Source of the DNA: Klenkia soli
Lineage (GTDB): Bacteria; Actinomycetota; Actinomycetes; Mycobacteriales; Geodermatophilaceae
Direction of reading: 5' to 3'
Assembly: GCF_900103975.1 (NCBI RefSeq)
Contig: NZ_FNIR01000007.1
Location: 1-64,000 of the forward strand
Length of the DNA stretch: 64,000 nt
In this document: positions 54,378 through 64,000 of the stretch, piece by piece
How the letters are laid out: each line of letters begins with the position of its first letter
Position numbering within the stretch: position 1 is the first letter of the stretch
Position numbers and translations under genes: made by a program
Notes under the pieces: model-generated
Told to the model about the DNA's origin: nothing
Database searches by the model: none
What the model saw: only the letters and a program-made list of their open reading frames with translations

Positions 54378-56373
54378 CTAGAGCGAGTCGGGGTCCAGCT
54401 GCACACGCACGTGCTCGGGCGCCTTGCGCGCCGAGCGCACCCCCTGGACGTCGGCCAGCGCGCGGGCGAGCGCCAGGCCGTCGGCGCGGGCTGCCCGCAC
54501 CAGGAACCGCTCGCCGGCCTCGTGCCCGGGCCTCGCCGGCTCGGGCACCGGGCCCAGCACCTCGGCACCCGGGGGTGGGCGCAGCAGCTCCAGGAACTCC
54601 GCCAGCGCCGTGGGGTCGCCCGAGAGCGCCGCCATGCGGGTGGCCGGCGGGAAGCCCAGCTCGCGCCGGTCGCCCAGCTCGCGCGCGGCCAGCCAGGCCG
54701 GGTCCCAGCGCACCAGCGCCTGCACCACCGGGTGCGCGGCGTCGGCGGTGACCACGACCTGCCCGCCGGCCGCGGCCGGGCGCACGAGTGCGGCGGCGTT
54801 CAGCCACCGCCGCAGGGTCTCCTCCCCCGCGCGCAGGTCGGCCCGGCCCAGCAACGCCCACGAGTCGAGCAGCAGCGCCGCCCCGTAGCCGCCCTCGACC
54901 ACGGGCTCGGCCCCGGGCGTGGCGACCACGATGGCCGGCCCCGGCTCGACGTCGGCCAGCACCGAGCCGCGGCCGCTCACCCGCACGGCCGCCCCCGGGA
55001 AGGCCCGGCCCAGCTCCTCGGCGGTGCGCGCCGAGCCCACCACCGAGGCCCGCAGCTTCGTGCCGTGGCAGTGCGGGCAGTCGAAGGTGGCCGCCGGACG
55101 TGCGCACCACCGGCAGGCCGCCACCCGCTGCCCACCCGGCGCCGGCGCCGCGGCCACCCCGAGGGGCCCGGCGCAGTGGGTGCAGCGGGCCGGGGCCCGG
55201 CACCGGTCGCAGACCAGCCCGGGCGCGTAGCCCGCCCGGGGCACCTGCACCAGGACCGGTGCCCCGGTGGCCAGCGCCTCGCGGGCCACCCGGAAGGCCA
55301 GCGACGGGAGCCGGGCGCTGCGCGCGGCGGCGTCGCGAGCCAGCTCGGAGTCCGCGCCCAGGGCCTGCACCCGGGGCGCGGCCGACCGCAGCACCGCCCG
55401 CTCGGCCGCCAGCTCGTGCGCCCAGCCCGACTCCACCAGCAGCGCCGCCTCGGCCGTGCGGGCCGTCGCGGCCACGACCGCCGAGCAACCGGCCAGGTGC
55501 GCCCGCTGCACCAGGACGTCACGGGTGTGCGGGTAGGGCGCCCGCGGCTCGGCGTGCAGGTCGTCGCCGTCGTCCCAGACCACGACCAGGCCCAGGTCGC
55601 GGACGGGGGCGAACATCGCCGCCCGGGTGCCGAGCACCACCTGGGCGGTGCCGCGGGAGACCGACAGGAACCGGCCGTAGCGGGTGTCGGGGGCGGAGTC
55701 GGCGCGGAGCACCGCGACGGCGTCCTTCGGCAGCTCGCGGGTCGCAGCCGCGGCCAACCGGTCGAGGTCCTTGCCGTCGGGGACGACGACCAGGGCACCG
55801 CGGCCACCCGAGAGCGTGGCCCGGCACAGCTCGACGAGCCGGGCGGGCCAGTCCTCGCCGGGCAGCGCCGTCCACACGGCGCGCACGGGCCGGCCGAGAG
55901 CCAGCGCCTCGAGGAACTCCGGCCCGGTCGGGTACCGGGCGAACCCGGCCGGGTCGGGCAGGTCGGGCAGCGGCGGCGGGTCGGCCACCGGGCGCTTCTC
56001 CGGTGCCCCCCGCCGCGGGGGCAGGGCAAGCCGGAGGACGTCGGTCAGGCTGCCGGCGTACCGGTCGGCCACCACCCGGGCCAGCTCGGCCACCTCGGGG
56101 GTGAGCACCGGCTCGCTCGAGACCAGCTTCGCCAGCGGCGCGAGCTTCCCGGTGTGCTCGGTCGTCGTCCCCACGTCGAGGACGACGCCGTCGACCAGCC
56201 GGCCGGCGAACCGCACCCGCACCCGGCACCCCGCGACCACCGCCGCCGACCCGCCGTCCCCAAGGTCGTCGGGGACGGCGTAGTCGAACGGTCGGTCCAG
56301 GTGCGCCAGCGGGACGTCGACGACGACCCGGGCTACCCGCACGCGGTCATGGTGCCGGGCACCACCGACAAGA

Positions 56374-56384
<11 letters not shown>
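54378..56384 (-). CDS. priA: primosomal protein N' (probable replication restart protein PriA)
   Basis: 668 residues. N-terminal 3'-DNA-binding domain ([22 protein letters not shown]) and the zinc cysteines CDRC, CTHC, CRWC and CPHC near the middle are clear. The Walker A GxGKT is absent, and the DEEH box is replaced by WDDGDD, as in other actinobacterial PriA proteins, so it is unlikely to unwind DNA and probably acts as a structural restart factor. Start GTG 56384 (GAGG nine bases upstream, overlapping metK) or GTG 56342. Confidence 0.9.
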
Positions 56385-57579
<1,195 letters not shown>

Positions 57580-57663
57580 TCGGTGCTCCCTGGGTGTACT
57601 GGGGTTCGGCCCGCGTGTGCGCGACCTCCGGGCGTTCGTTGCACGGGCGCCCGACGGATGAGG

Positions 57664-58878
57664 TTACCGGCGACCCGGGGACCGGGCAGCGACGGCGTCC
57701 CAGATGCCGGCGGCCACGACGTCCTTGCTGCCGGCCGGCACCTCGACGGCGGTGCCGTCGGCGGCCAGCACCGTGACGGCGTTGCCGGGGCGGCCGAAGA
57801 CCTGGCCGCCGGACACGTCGTTGACCACCAGCAGGTCGCAGCCCTTGCGGGCCAGCTTGGCGCGGGCGTGGCCCAGGACGTCGTCGTCGGCGTCCCCGGT
57901 CTCGGCGGCGAAGCCGACCACCAGCTGGCCCGCCGGGCGCCGGCGCACCAGCTCGGCCAGGACGTCGGGGTTGCGGGTCAGCGCGACGGCCGAGGGCTCG
58001 CTGCTGCTGCCCTTCTTGAGCTTGCTGGCCGCGACGTCCGTGGGGCGGAAGTCGGCCACCGCGGCGGCCATGACCACCACGTCGGCGGCAGGCGCGTGGT
58101 CGGTCATCGCCGTGCGCAGCTCGTCGGCCGACCCGACCGGGACGACGGCGCAGCCGAACGGGGCAGCGGCCTCCACGTTCGCCGCGACCAGCGTGACCTC
58201 CGCGCCGCGGGCGGCGGCGACCCGGGCCAGTGCCCAGCCCTGCAGGCCCGAGGAGCGGTTGCCGAGGTACCGGACCGGGTCCAGCGGCTCGCGGGTGCCA
58301 CCGGCGCTGACCAGCACCCGGGTGCCGGCGAGGTCCTGGACCAGCGACCCGCCGGCCAGCACGACGTCCAGCAGCGGGGCGACGTCGGCGGGCTCGGGCA
58401 ACCGGCCCGGGCCGGAGTCGGGCCCGGTGAGCCGACCCACGGCCGGGGGCAGCACGAGCGCGCCGCGGCGGCGCAGGGTCGAGACGTTGTCCTGGGTGGC
58501 CGGGTGCAGCCACATCTCGGTGTGCATCGCGGGCACGAAGACCACCGGCGCGGCGGTGGCCAGCAGGGTGGCGGTCAGCAGGTCGTCGGCGCGGCCGGCC
58601 GCCGCCCGGGCCAGCAGGTCGGCGGTCGCCGGGTTGACGACGACGAGGTCGGCGGTCTGCCCGATGCGCACGTGGGCGACCTCGGGGACGTCGTCCCAGA
58701 CCTCGGTGCTCACCGGGTTGCCGCTCAGCGCCTCGAAGGTCGCCGCGCCGACGAACCGCAGGGCCGACGCCGTGGGCACCACCCGCACGTCGTGCCCGCG
58801 CTCGGTCAGCGCTCGCAGCAGCAGGGCGGACTTGTAGGCGGCCACGCCGCCCCCGACGCCCAGCACGATCCGGCTCAT
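57664..58878 (-). CDS. coaBC: bifunctional phosphopantothenoylcysteine decarboxylase/synthetase
   Basis: 404 residues. CoaC flavoprotein domain (about 1-180) with LGVGGGVAAYKSALLLRAL, NPATADLLA and PAMHTEMW (the His variant usual in actinobacteria), then CoaB (VSAGGTREPLDPVRYLGNRSSG, VMAAAVADFRP, SKLKK). Two steps of coenzyme A synthesis. Downstream of rpoZ behind a strong hairpin, so probably a separate transcript. Confidence 0.96.
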   Translation of the reverse strand: MSRIVLGVGGGVAAYKSALLLRALTERGHDVRVVPTASALRFVGAATFEALSGNPVSTEVWDDVPEVAHVRIGQTADLVVVNPATADLLARAAAGRADDLLTATLLATAAPVVFVPAMHTEMWLHPATQDNVSTLRRRGALVLPPAVGRLTGPDSGPGRLPEPADVAPLLDVVLAGGSLVQDLAGTRVLVSAGGTREPLDPVRYLGNRSSGLQGWALARVAAARGAEVTLVAANVEAAAPFGCAVVPVGSADELRTAMTDHAPAADVVVMAAAVADFRPTDVAASKLKKGSSSEPSAVALTRNPDVLAELVRRRPAGQLVVGFAAETGDADDDVLGHARAKLARKGCDLLVVNDVSGGQVFGRPGNAVTVLAADGTAVEVPAGSKDVVAAGIWDAVAARSPGRR

Positions 58879-58906
58879 GTCCTCATCCTCGCCCAGGGAC
58901 GACGAA

Positions 58907-58930
58907 ACCCCCGGCCCCGGGGCCGGGGGT
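58907..58930. terminator. 24-bp palindromic terminator downstream of rpoZ
   Basis: Perfectly self-complementary 24-bp segment of C5-GGCC/GGCC-G5 type, followed on the minus strand by TTTCGTC. It separates the gmk-rpoZ unit from coaBC. A second long-range pairing lies closer to the rpoZ stop. Confidence 0.7.
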
Positions 58931-58955
58931 CCCCCCTAGCGAGCTACTGGAACGG

Positions 58956-59008
58956 CCCGGGTGCAGGGTCCCGTCGCGCGCGGAGCGTGCGGCGGGGGGG
59001 CACCCGGG
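58956..59008 (-). terminator. long-range stem immediately after rpoZ
   Basis: Arms CCCGGGTGC (58956-58964) and GCACCCGGG (59000-59008) pair perfectly around a 35-nt GC-rich loop, ending 4 bp from the rpoZ stop codon. Together with the palindrome at 58907 this forms a structured 3' region. Confidence 0.5.
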
Positions 59009-59012
59009 TCCT

Positions 59013-59276
59013 TTAATTCTCGCCGGCCGTGTGGGTCAGCAGGCCCTCGTTGATCTCGCGGAGCGCGATCGAGAGGGGCTTCTCCTGGGGCGCGGTGTCG
59101 ACCAGCGGGCCGACGTACTCCAGCAGGCCCTCGGAGAGCTGGCTGTAGTAGGCGTTGATCTGCCGGGCCCGCTTGGCCGCGTAGATGACCAGGCCGTACT
59201 TGCTGCTGGTGCGCTCGAGCAGCTCGTCGATCGGCGGGTTGGTGATGCCCTCGGGGGCAGGTGCGACTCCGGACAC
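59013..59276 (-). CDS. rpoZ: DNA-directed RNA polymerase omega subunit
   Basis: 87 residues. [30 protein letters not shown] is the omega family core, and [16 protein letters not shown] the C-terminal part. GTG 59276. It aids assembly of RNA polymerase. Downstream of gmk by 47 bp. TAA stop, unusual among the TGA-rich neighbours. Confidence 0.96.
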   Translation of the reverse strand: MSGVAPAPEGITNPPIDELLERTSSKYGLVIYAAKRARQINAYYSQLSEGLLEYVGPLVDTAPQEKPLSIALREINEGLLTHTAGEN

Positions 59277-59323
59277 GGGCGGGTGAGCTCCTCGGTAGAT
59301 CGGGTTGCGCGGGGGGGCGATCG

Positions 59324-59893
59324 TCAGCCCGCGGGTGGCGCAGTCAGCAAGAGTACCAACTCGTCGGCGGCGCGGGCCAGGTCGTCGTTCACGACGACCA
59401 CGTCGTAGTCGTCGACGGCCGCCATCTCGGCCCGCGCGATGGCCAGCCGGCGCTCGATGACGTCGGGCGGTTCCGATCCGCGGCCGGTGAGCCGGCTGAC
59501 CAGCTCCTCGAACGACGGCGGGGCCAGGAAGACCAGCTGGGCATCGGGGGCGCTGGCCCGCACCTGGCGGGCACCCTGCATCTCGATCTCCAGCAGGGCC
59601 GGCAGGCCCACCCGCAGCTGCTCCTCGACCGGGCCGCGGGGGGTGCCGTAGCGGTTGCCGGCGTACTCGGCCCACTCCAGCAGGCCGTCGTTGGCGACCA
59701 GCCAGTCGAAGTGCTCGCCGTCGACGAACAGGTAGTGCTCGCCGTCGACCTCGCCGGCCCGGGGGGCGCGGGTGGTGACCGAGACCGACACCCACACGTC
59801 GGGGTGCCGGCGCCGGACCTCGGCGACCACCGTCCCCTTGCCCACGCCCGAGGGACCCGACAGCACCGTCAGCCGAGCAGGCGGCAGGGCCAC
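59324..59893 (-). CDS. gmk: guanylate kinase
   Basis: 189 residues. P-loop [16 protein letters not shown]-binding [20 protein letters not shown] and [12 protein letters not shown]. Phosphorylates GMP to GDP. GTG 59893, 35 bp after the mIHF gene. Confidence 0.96.
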   Translation of the reverse strand: MALPPARLTVLSGPSGVGKGTVVAEVRRRHPDVWVSVSVTTRAPRAGEVDGEHYLFVDGEHFDWLVANDGLLEWAEYAGNRYGTPRGPVEEQLRVGLPALLEIEMQGARQVRASAPDAQLVFLAPPSFEELVSRLTGRGSEPPDVIERRLAIARAEMAAVDDYDVVVVNDDLARAADELVLLLTAPPAG

Positions 59894-59928
59894 GTGGGGC
59901 GTTCCTCGGACGTGGGTGGGGACGGGGC

Positions 59929-60255
59929 TCAGGCGGACTGCTCGCCGGCGAACTCGGCCTCCAGCGCCTTGCGCTGGTTGGCGCCGAGGCCGCGGACGCG
60001 ACGCGTCGGGGAGATCTCCAGGCGCTCCATGATCTTGGCGGCGCGGGCCTTGCCCACACCCGGCAGCGACTCCAGGACGGCGGAGACGCGCATCTTGCCG
60101 ATGATCTCGTCGGTCTCGCCCTGCTTGAGGACGTCGCCGACGGTGGTGCCCTTGCCCTTGAGCTTCTCGCGGAGCTCGGCACGGACCTTGCGGGCGGCAG
60201 CGGCCTTCTCGAGGGCTGCGGCGCGCTGTTCGGGGGTCAGCTGGGGAAGGGGCAC
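59929..60255 (-). CDS. mihF: mycobacterial-type integration host factor (mIHF)
   Basis: 108 residues. [21 protein letters not shown] and [20 protein letters not shown] (helix-two turn-helix DNA binding) match actinobacterial mIHF/sIHF, a nucleoid protein restricted to this phylum. GTG 60255 is preferred over the TTG 60267. The order mIHF-gmk-rpoZ is conserved in actinobacteria. Confidence 0.95.
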   Translation of the reverse strand: MPLPQLTPEQRAAALEKAAAARKVRAELREKLKGKGTTVGDVLKQGETDEIIGKMRVSAVLESLPGVGKARAAKIMERLEISPTRRVRGLGANQRKALEAEFAGEQSA

Positions 60256-60472
60256 GGGGCAACCCAATCGTTTCTCGTGTCGGCGGCGGTGGCCGCCGGT
60301 GGCGGATCTCGGTGTGTGGGGGGTCGAGCAGCAGGGTGTCGCCCAGGCTGCTCGGGCCTGGCGGTCAACCTAGTCACCCCGGCTGGGCCTGGTCACCTGG
60401 CCCCGGTGCGCCGGGGTCGGTCGCCGTGTGCTGCACCGCCCCAACCCTACGCCTGGGTAATGTCACGCTGGG
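60256..60472. other. 217-bp intergenic region between pyrF and mIHF genes
   Basis: It contains the mIHF promoter, though no clear hexamer pair could be placed, and a perfect CCCCGG-TGCG-CCGGGG hairpin at 60401-60416, about 57 bp beyond the pyrF stop, likely the pyr operon terminator. No further gene is visible. Confidence 0.5.
60401..60416 (-). terminator. terminator hairpin after pyrF
   Basis: Arms CCCCGG/CCGGGG with a TGCG loop, extendable by two pairs including one wobble. Located 57 bp downstream of the pyrF stop codon on the minus strand. Confidence 0.55.
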
Positions 60473-61363
60473 TCATCCGGCCAGCTCAGCAGCCCACCGA
60501 GCGGCTGCGGCCCGCAGGGCGCCGACGTCCGGTCCGGTTCCGAGTACGTCGCGGGACACCGTGGGGACGACGGCCCGGCCGCGGCCGAACAGCCGGCGCA
60601 GATCGGCCGGGGTCCCGCCCTGGGCACCCAGCCCCGGGGCCAGCACCGGACCGCGCAGCCCGTCGAGGTCGACGTCCAGCTCGGCCAGCGTCGCACCGAC
60701 GACGACGCCGAAGGACCCGGTGTCCCCGCCCCAGCGGCCCTGCAGCTCGGCGTAGGAGGCCGGGTCGGGGGCCGGGTCGCCCACCAGCCAGTCGGGGGTG
60801 TTCCACCGGCCCACCTGGTCGACGACGGCCTGCGCCACGGTGCGGCCGTCGTCGAGCTGCGCGTGCTGGAACACGGCGGCGTCGGGGTTGGAGGTGCGGG
60901 CGAGCACGAAGAGCCCCCCGCCGTGCCGGCGGGCCGCGTCGACCGCGGGTTCCAGCGACCCCGGACCGAGGTACGGGCTCACGGTGAGCGCGTCGACCTG
61001 CAGCGGGTGACCGGGTTCGAACACCGAGGCGTAGCCGGCCATCGTCGACCCGATGTCCCCCCGCTTGGCGTCCAGCAGGACCAGCGCCCCGGCCGCGCGC
61101 GCGGTGGCGACGGCGTCCTCGAGCACGAGCAGCCCGCGCGACCCGTGCCGCTCGTAGAACGCCGACTGCGGCTTGAGGACGGCGACGGTGCCCGCGAGGG
61201 CCTCGACGACGGCGTCGGTGAACCGGCGCAGCCCCTCGACGTCGTCGGTGAGGCCCCAGGACAGCAGGAGCTCGCGGTGCGGGTCGATGCCCACGCACAG
61301 GGGTCCACGGGTGGCGACGGCCGCCGCGAGCCTGGTGCCGAACCTGCCCGGGTGCTCGGTCAT
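60473..61363 (-). CDS. pyrF: orotidine 5'-phosphate decarboxylase, type 2
   Basis: 296 residues, the longer type 2 form. The catalytic Lys/Asp motif LLDAKRGDIGSTMAGYA, FGTRLAAAV and VVPTVSRDVL are present. Final step of UMP synthesis. ATG 61363 overlaps the pyrD stop (ATGA). Confidence 0.96.
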   Translation of the reverse strand: MTEHPGRFGTRLAAAVATRGPLCVGIDPHRELLLSWGLTDDVEGLRRFTDAVVEALAGTVAVLKPQSAFYERHGSRGLLVLEDAVATARAAGALVLLDAKRGDIGSTMAGYASVFEPGHPLQVDALTVSPYLGPGSLEPAVDAARRHGGGLFVLARTSNPDAAVFQHAQLDDGRTVAQAVVDQVGRWNTPDWLVGDPAPDPASYAELQGRWGGDTGSFGVVVGATLAELDVDLDGLRGPVLAPGLGAQGGTPADLRRLFGRGRAVVPTVSRDVLGTGPDVGALRAAAARWAAELAG

Positions 61364-62334
61364 CGCCCGTGCCGTCCCTCGGGGCGCTTGTCCGGGGCGC
61401 GGTGGGCGTAGCCGACGGCGTCGGCCAGCCGGCCGAACCCGCGCTCGCCCAGCGCCTCGGCCAGCTCGGCGTGGATGCGGGCCGGCGCCGAGGGGTCGTT
61501 GAACACCGCGGTGCCCACCGAGACCGCACCGGCACCGGCCAGGACGAACTGCAGGGCGTCCAGGCCGGTGCGGATGCCGCCCATGCCCAGGATCGGCACG
61601 TTGGGCAAGGCCGCGTGCACCTGCCACACGCAGCGCAGCGCCACCGGCCGGATCGCCGGGCCCGAGAGCCCGCCGGTGACCCCGCCCAGCACCGGCCGCA
61701 TGGTGTCGGGGTCGATCACCAGGCCCAGCAACGTGTTGATCATGGACAGCCCGTTGGCGCCGGCGTCGGCGCAGGCGCGGGCCACCGACACGATGTCGGT
61801 GACGTCGGGGGTGAGCTTGGCGTAGACCGGGTGCGCCGGGTCGGCGGCCTCGCGCACGGCGGCGACCACCGCGGCCGAGGCGTCGGGGTTGCAGGCGAAC
61901 ACCTCGCCCCGGCTCTCGACGTTGGGGCAGGAGATGTTGACCTCGATGCCCAGCACCCCCGGAGCCCCGCGCAGCCGGGTGGCCAGCTCGGCGAAGTCCT
62001 CGGTGCGGGCGCCGGCGATCGAGACGAAGGACCGCACACCGCGCTCGGCCAACCAGGGCAGCTCGTCGGCGAGCAGGCCATCGATGCCCGGCCCCTGCAG
62101 CCCGATGGAGTTGATCATGCCGCTGGGGGTCTCGGCCATGCGCGGCGTGGCCCGGCCCGACCGCGGGCGCAGCTGCACCGACTTGGTGACGACGGCCCCG
62201 ATCGACGTCAGGTCGAAGAAGGGGTCGAGCTCGCGGCCGAAGGACGAGCAGCCCGACGCGGTGAGCACGGGGCTGACCACGGGGACCCCGCCGATCGAGG
62301 CCTGCATGTCGACGCTGGGCACCACCTCGGTCAC
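61360..62334 (-). CDS. pyrD: dihydroorotate dehydrogenase, class 1B catalytic subunit
   Basis: 324 residues. NISCPNVESRG holds the catalytic Cys of class 1 enzymes; KLTPDVTDIV and GMGGIRTGLDALQFVLAGA form the FMN phosphate site. Works with PyrK encoded directly upstream, passing electrons to NAD+. GTG 62334 overlaps the pyrK stop. Confidence 0.96.
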   Translation of the reverse strand: MTEVVPSVDMQASIGGVPVVSPVLTASGCSSFGRELDPFFDLTSIGAVVTKSVQLRPRSGRATPRMAETPSGMINSIGLQGPGIDGLLADELPWLAERGVRSFVSIAGARTEDFAELATRLRGAPGVLGIEVNISCPNVESRGEVFACNPDASAAVVAAVREAADPAHPVYAKLTPDVTDIVSVARACADAGANGLSMINTLLGLVIDPDTMRPVLGGVTGGLSGPAIRPVALRCVWQVHAALPNVPILGMGGIRTGLDALQFVLAGAGAVSVGTAVFNDPSAPARIHAELAEALGERGFGRLADAVGYAHRAPDKRPEGRHGR

Positions 62335-63311
62335 GGTGTCTCCCCCTCGACGGCCGGGGTGTGCGACAGCGTCATCGCGTCGGCGCCCACCAGGTCCGGC
62401 GGCAGCGTGCCGACGTCGGCGAACCGCACGCGGTCACCGGCGAACACCGGCCCCTCGACGCAGGAGCGGGCGAACCGGGACCGGCCATCGGCGCCGACCA
62501 CCGGCAGCACGCAGGTCATGCAGACCCCCACGCCGCAGGCCATCGACTCCTCCACGGCCACCCAGGAGGGCACGCCGCGGTCGGTGGCCAGCTTGGCGAC
62601 GGCGGCCAGCATCGGCATCGGCCCGCAGGCGTACACGGCCCCGGCGCCGCTGACCAGGTCGGCGACCGGCCCGGTCACCCGCCCCGGCCGGCCGGCGCTG
62701 CCGTCGTCGGTGGTGACCACGAACGGTGCGGCGACCGCGGCGAGGTCGTCGACCGAGCACAGCCGGGCGGCGTCGCCGGCACCCACGACGGCGGCCACCT
62801 CGTGGCCGCGCGAGCGCAGCAGGCCGCCCAGACCGACCAGCGCCGCGGCACCGTAGCCGCCGCCGACCAGCAGCGTGGGCGTGCCCTCGGGCGGCAGCGG
62901 GAACGGGCGGCCCAGCGGACCCACCACGTCGACCTCGTCGCCGGGGCGCAGCCCGGCCAGCCAGGTGGACCCGGCGGCCCGGGCGCTCACCACGACCGAG
63001 AAGCGACCGTCGCCCACCCCGGCGATCGCGATGGACCGGCGCAGCAGCATCGCCGAGGTCGGCCCGCCCACCGCGAACGCGACGAACTGGCCCGGCTGGG
63101 CCACCTGGGCGATGTCGGGGGCCTCCAGGGTCAGCTCGGTGTAGGCGCTGACCGGTCGGGAACCCACGACCACGGCCAGACCCTGCACCGGCGGGTGCTC
63201 GGCCGGCGGCGCCGGCTGCCCCAGCGGCTCGGTGCGCGACCCCGGCACCGGAGGGAGCACCCGGTCGCCGGAGGGCAGCTGCACCATGCGGGTGGCGCCG
63301 TCCTCGGTCAC
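62331..63311 (-). CDS. pyrK: dihydroorotate dehydrogenase electron transfer subunit
   Basis: 326 residues. Ferredoxin reductase-like FAD domain ([24 protein letters not shown]), NAD domain ([21 protein letters not shown]), and the 2Fe-2S cysteines in [16 protein letters not shown] with a fourth in SCVEGPVF. About 60 extra residues precede the family core at the N-terminus. GTG 63311 overlaps the carB stop. Confidence 0.95.
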   Translation of the reverse strand: MTEDGATRMVQLPSGDRVLPPVPGSRTEPLGQPAPPAEHPPVQGLAVVVGSRPVSAYTELTLEAPDIAQVAQPGQFVAFAVGGPTSAMLLRRSIAIAGVGDGRFSVVVSARAAGSTWLAGLRPGDEVDVVGPLGRPFPLPPEGTPTLLVGGGYGAAALVGLGGLLRSRGHEVAAVVGAGDAARLCSVDDLAAVAAPFVVTTDDGSAGRPGRVTGPVADLVSGAGAVYACGPMPMLAAVAKLATDRGVPSWVAVEESMACGVGVCMTCVLPVVGADGRSRFARSCVEGPVFAGDRVRFADVGTLPPDLVGADAMTLSHTPAVEGETP

Positions 63312-64000
63312 GGCTGCACCTGCGCCTGGGCCTGGGCGCGGGAGGCGGCCAGCGCGGCGTGGAGGTCCTGCAGGCTGCGCACGCCGATCTCGCCGCGCCG
63401 CAGGGCCTCGACGCCCTGCACCGCGGCGGCCATGCCCTGCACCGTGGTGATGCACGGGATGCCCGCGGTCACCGCGGCGGCGCGGATCTCGTAGCCGTCC
63501 AGCCGCGGGCCGGAGTTGCCCGGTGCGCCGAACGGGGTGTTGACCACCATGTCGACCTCCCCGGCCAGGATGGCCTCGACCACGTTGCCCGGCCCGTCGG
63601 AGTACTTGCCCACCACCGTGCAGGCCACCCCGTTGCGGCGCAGCACCTGCGCGGTGCCGGTGGTGGCCAGCACGGTGAACCCGAGGTCGGCCAGCCGCTT
63701 GACCGGGAAGACCGCCGAGCGCTTGTCGCGGTTGGCCAGCGAGACGAAGACGGTGCCCCCGGTGGGCAGCGACCCGTAGGCCGCGGCCTGGGACTTGGCG
63801 AACGCGGTGCCGAACTCGGCGTCGAGCCCCATCACCTCGCCGGTGGACTTCATCTCGGGGCTCAGCACGGTGTCCACCCCCTGGCCGTCGGCGTTGCGGA
63901 ACCGGTTGAACGGCAGCACCGCCTCCTTGACCGCGATCGGGGCGTCGTCGGGGGTGTCGGTGCCGTCACCGGTGACCGGCAGCACGCCGGCGGCCCGCAG
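63308..64000 (-). CDS. carB: carbamoyl-phosphate synthase large subunit (N-terminus beyond window)
   Basis: C-terminal 230 residues of CarB. Visible are the end of the second ATP-grasp/oligomerisation region ([14 protein letters not shown]) and the MGS-like allosteric domain ([30 protein letters not shown]). The frame stays open to the window end. Supplies carbamoyl phosphate to the pyr operon; overlaps pyrK. Confidence 0.96.
   Translation of the reverse strand: MRAAGVLPVTGDGTDTPDDAPIAVKEAVLPFNRFRNADGQGVDTVLSPEMKSTGEVMGLDAEFGTAFAKSQAAAYGSLPTGGTVFVSLANRDKRSAVFPVKRLADLGFTVLATTGTAQVLRRNGVACTVVGKYSDGPGNVVEAILAGEVDMVVNTPFGAPGNSGPRLDGYEIRAAAVTAGIPCITTVQGMAAAVQGVEALRRGEIGVRSLQDLHAALAASRAQAQAQVQP

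Noticed and set aside
57580-57663. Possible SAM riboswitch ahead of metK
   Set aside because: The region is only 84 bp, and also downstream of coaBC; no SAM riboswitch core could be recognised.

Overview
The window is very GC-rich, uses many GTG starts, packs genes with 1-4 bp stop/start overlaps, and carries actinobacterial signatures: an mIHF gene next to gmk and rpoZ, a zinc-only PriA without helicase motifs, and a fused ribBA. This points to a high-GC actinobacterium. A Geodermatophilaceae-like host is my inference from general protein character, not something I could test.

The left two thirds (1-41676) is a catabolic region for plant-type glycosides. Its core is two parallel sets of genes that resemble the C-glycoside (C-C bond) deglycosylation system. 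In that system a CarA/DgpA-type GMC flavoenzyme oxidises the sugar at C3, and a metal-dependent TIM-barrel alpha subunit with a small beta subunit (CarBC/DgpBC) cleaves the aglycone off. Module 1 (about 1-20689, all on the minus strand) has a solute-binding lipoprotein, an ABC importer with a permease-ATPase fusion, separate alpha and beta subunits, an NTF2-like protein, an alpha/beta hydrolase and a GMC oxidase. These are followed by an operon of three TIM-barrel isomerases, an MFS exporter and a Gfo/Idh/MocA dehydrogenase. Upstream lie a TetR regulator, a GH3 beta-glucosidase, a luciferase-like monooxygenase and its flavin reductase. Module 2 (23985-37087, minus) repeats the importer and the GMC oxidase, but its beta and alpha subunits are fused into a single 432-residue protein. 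It adds a GH43 enzyme and two Gfo dehydrogenases and ends upstream at a ROK regulator. A GH78 rhamnosidase and a GH35-like galactosidase are transcribed divergently from the ROK gene. Between the modules sit an MFS transporter and a TetR/aromatic hydroxylase pair with a clear palindromic operator.

Module 1 seems to be tied together by a shared inverted repeat (TCAGAA-N6-TTCTGA) found upstream of three of its transcription units, with a weaker copy ahead of the tetR gene. Module 2 lacks this site and instead has a recognisable TTGACA/TAAAGT promoter and the ROK gene. In both modules a strong hairpin separates the binding-protein gene from the permease genes, probably giving excess binding protein.

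The right third (41677-64000) is a conserved housekeeping block, almost entirely on the minus strand: carB (partial)-pyrK-pyrD-pyrF, mIHF-gmk-rpoZ, coaBC, metK, priA, def-fmt-rsmB, acs, rpe, ribD-ribE-ribBA-ribH and hisE-hisG. Three small plus-strand genes of unknown function lie within it, one of them split by an in-frame TGA. The catabolic region abuts hisG stop-to-stop with no spacer. I saw no tRNA, rRNA, CRISPR array, IS element or transposase. No gene-free stretch exceeds 300 bases.
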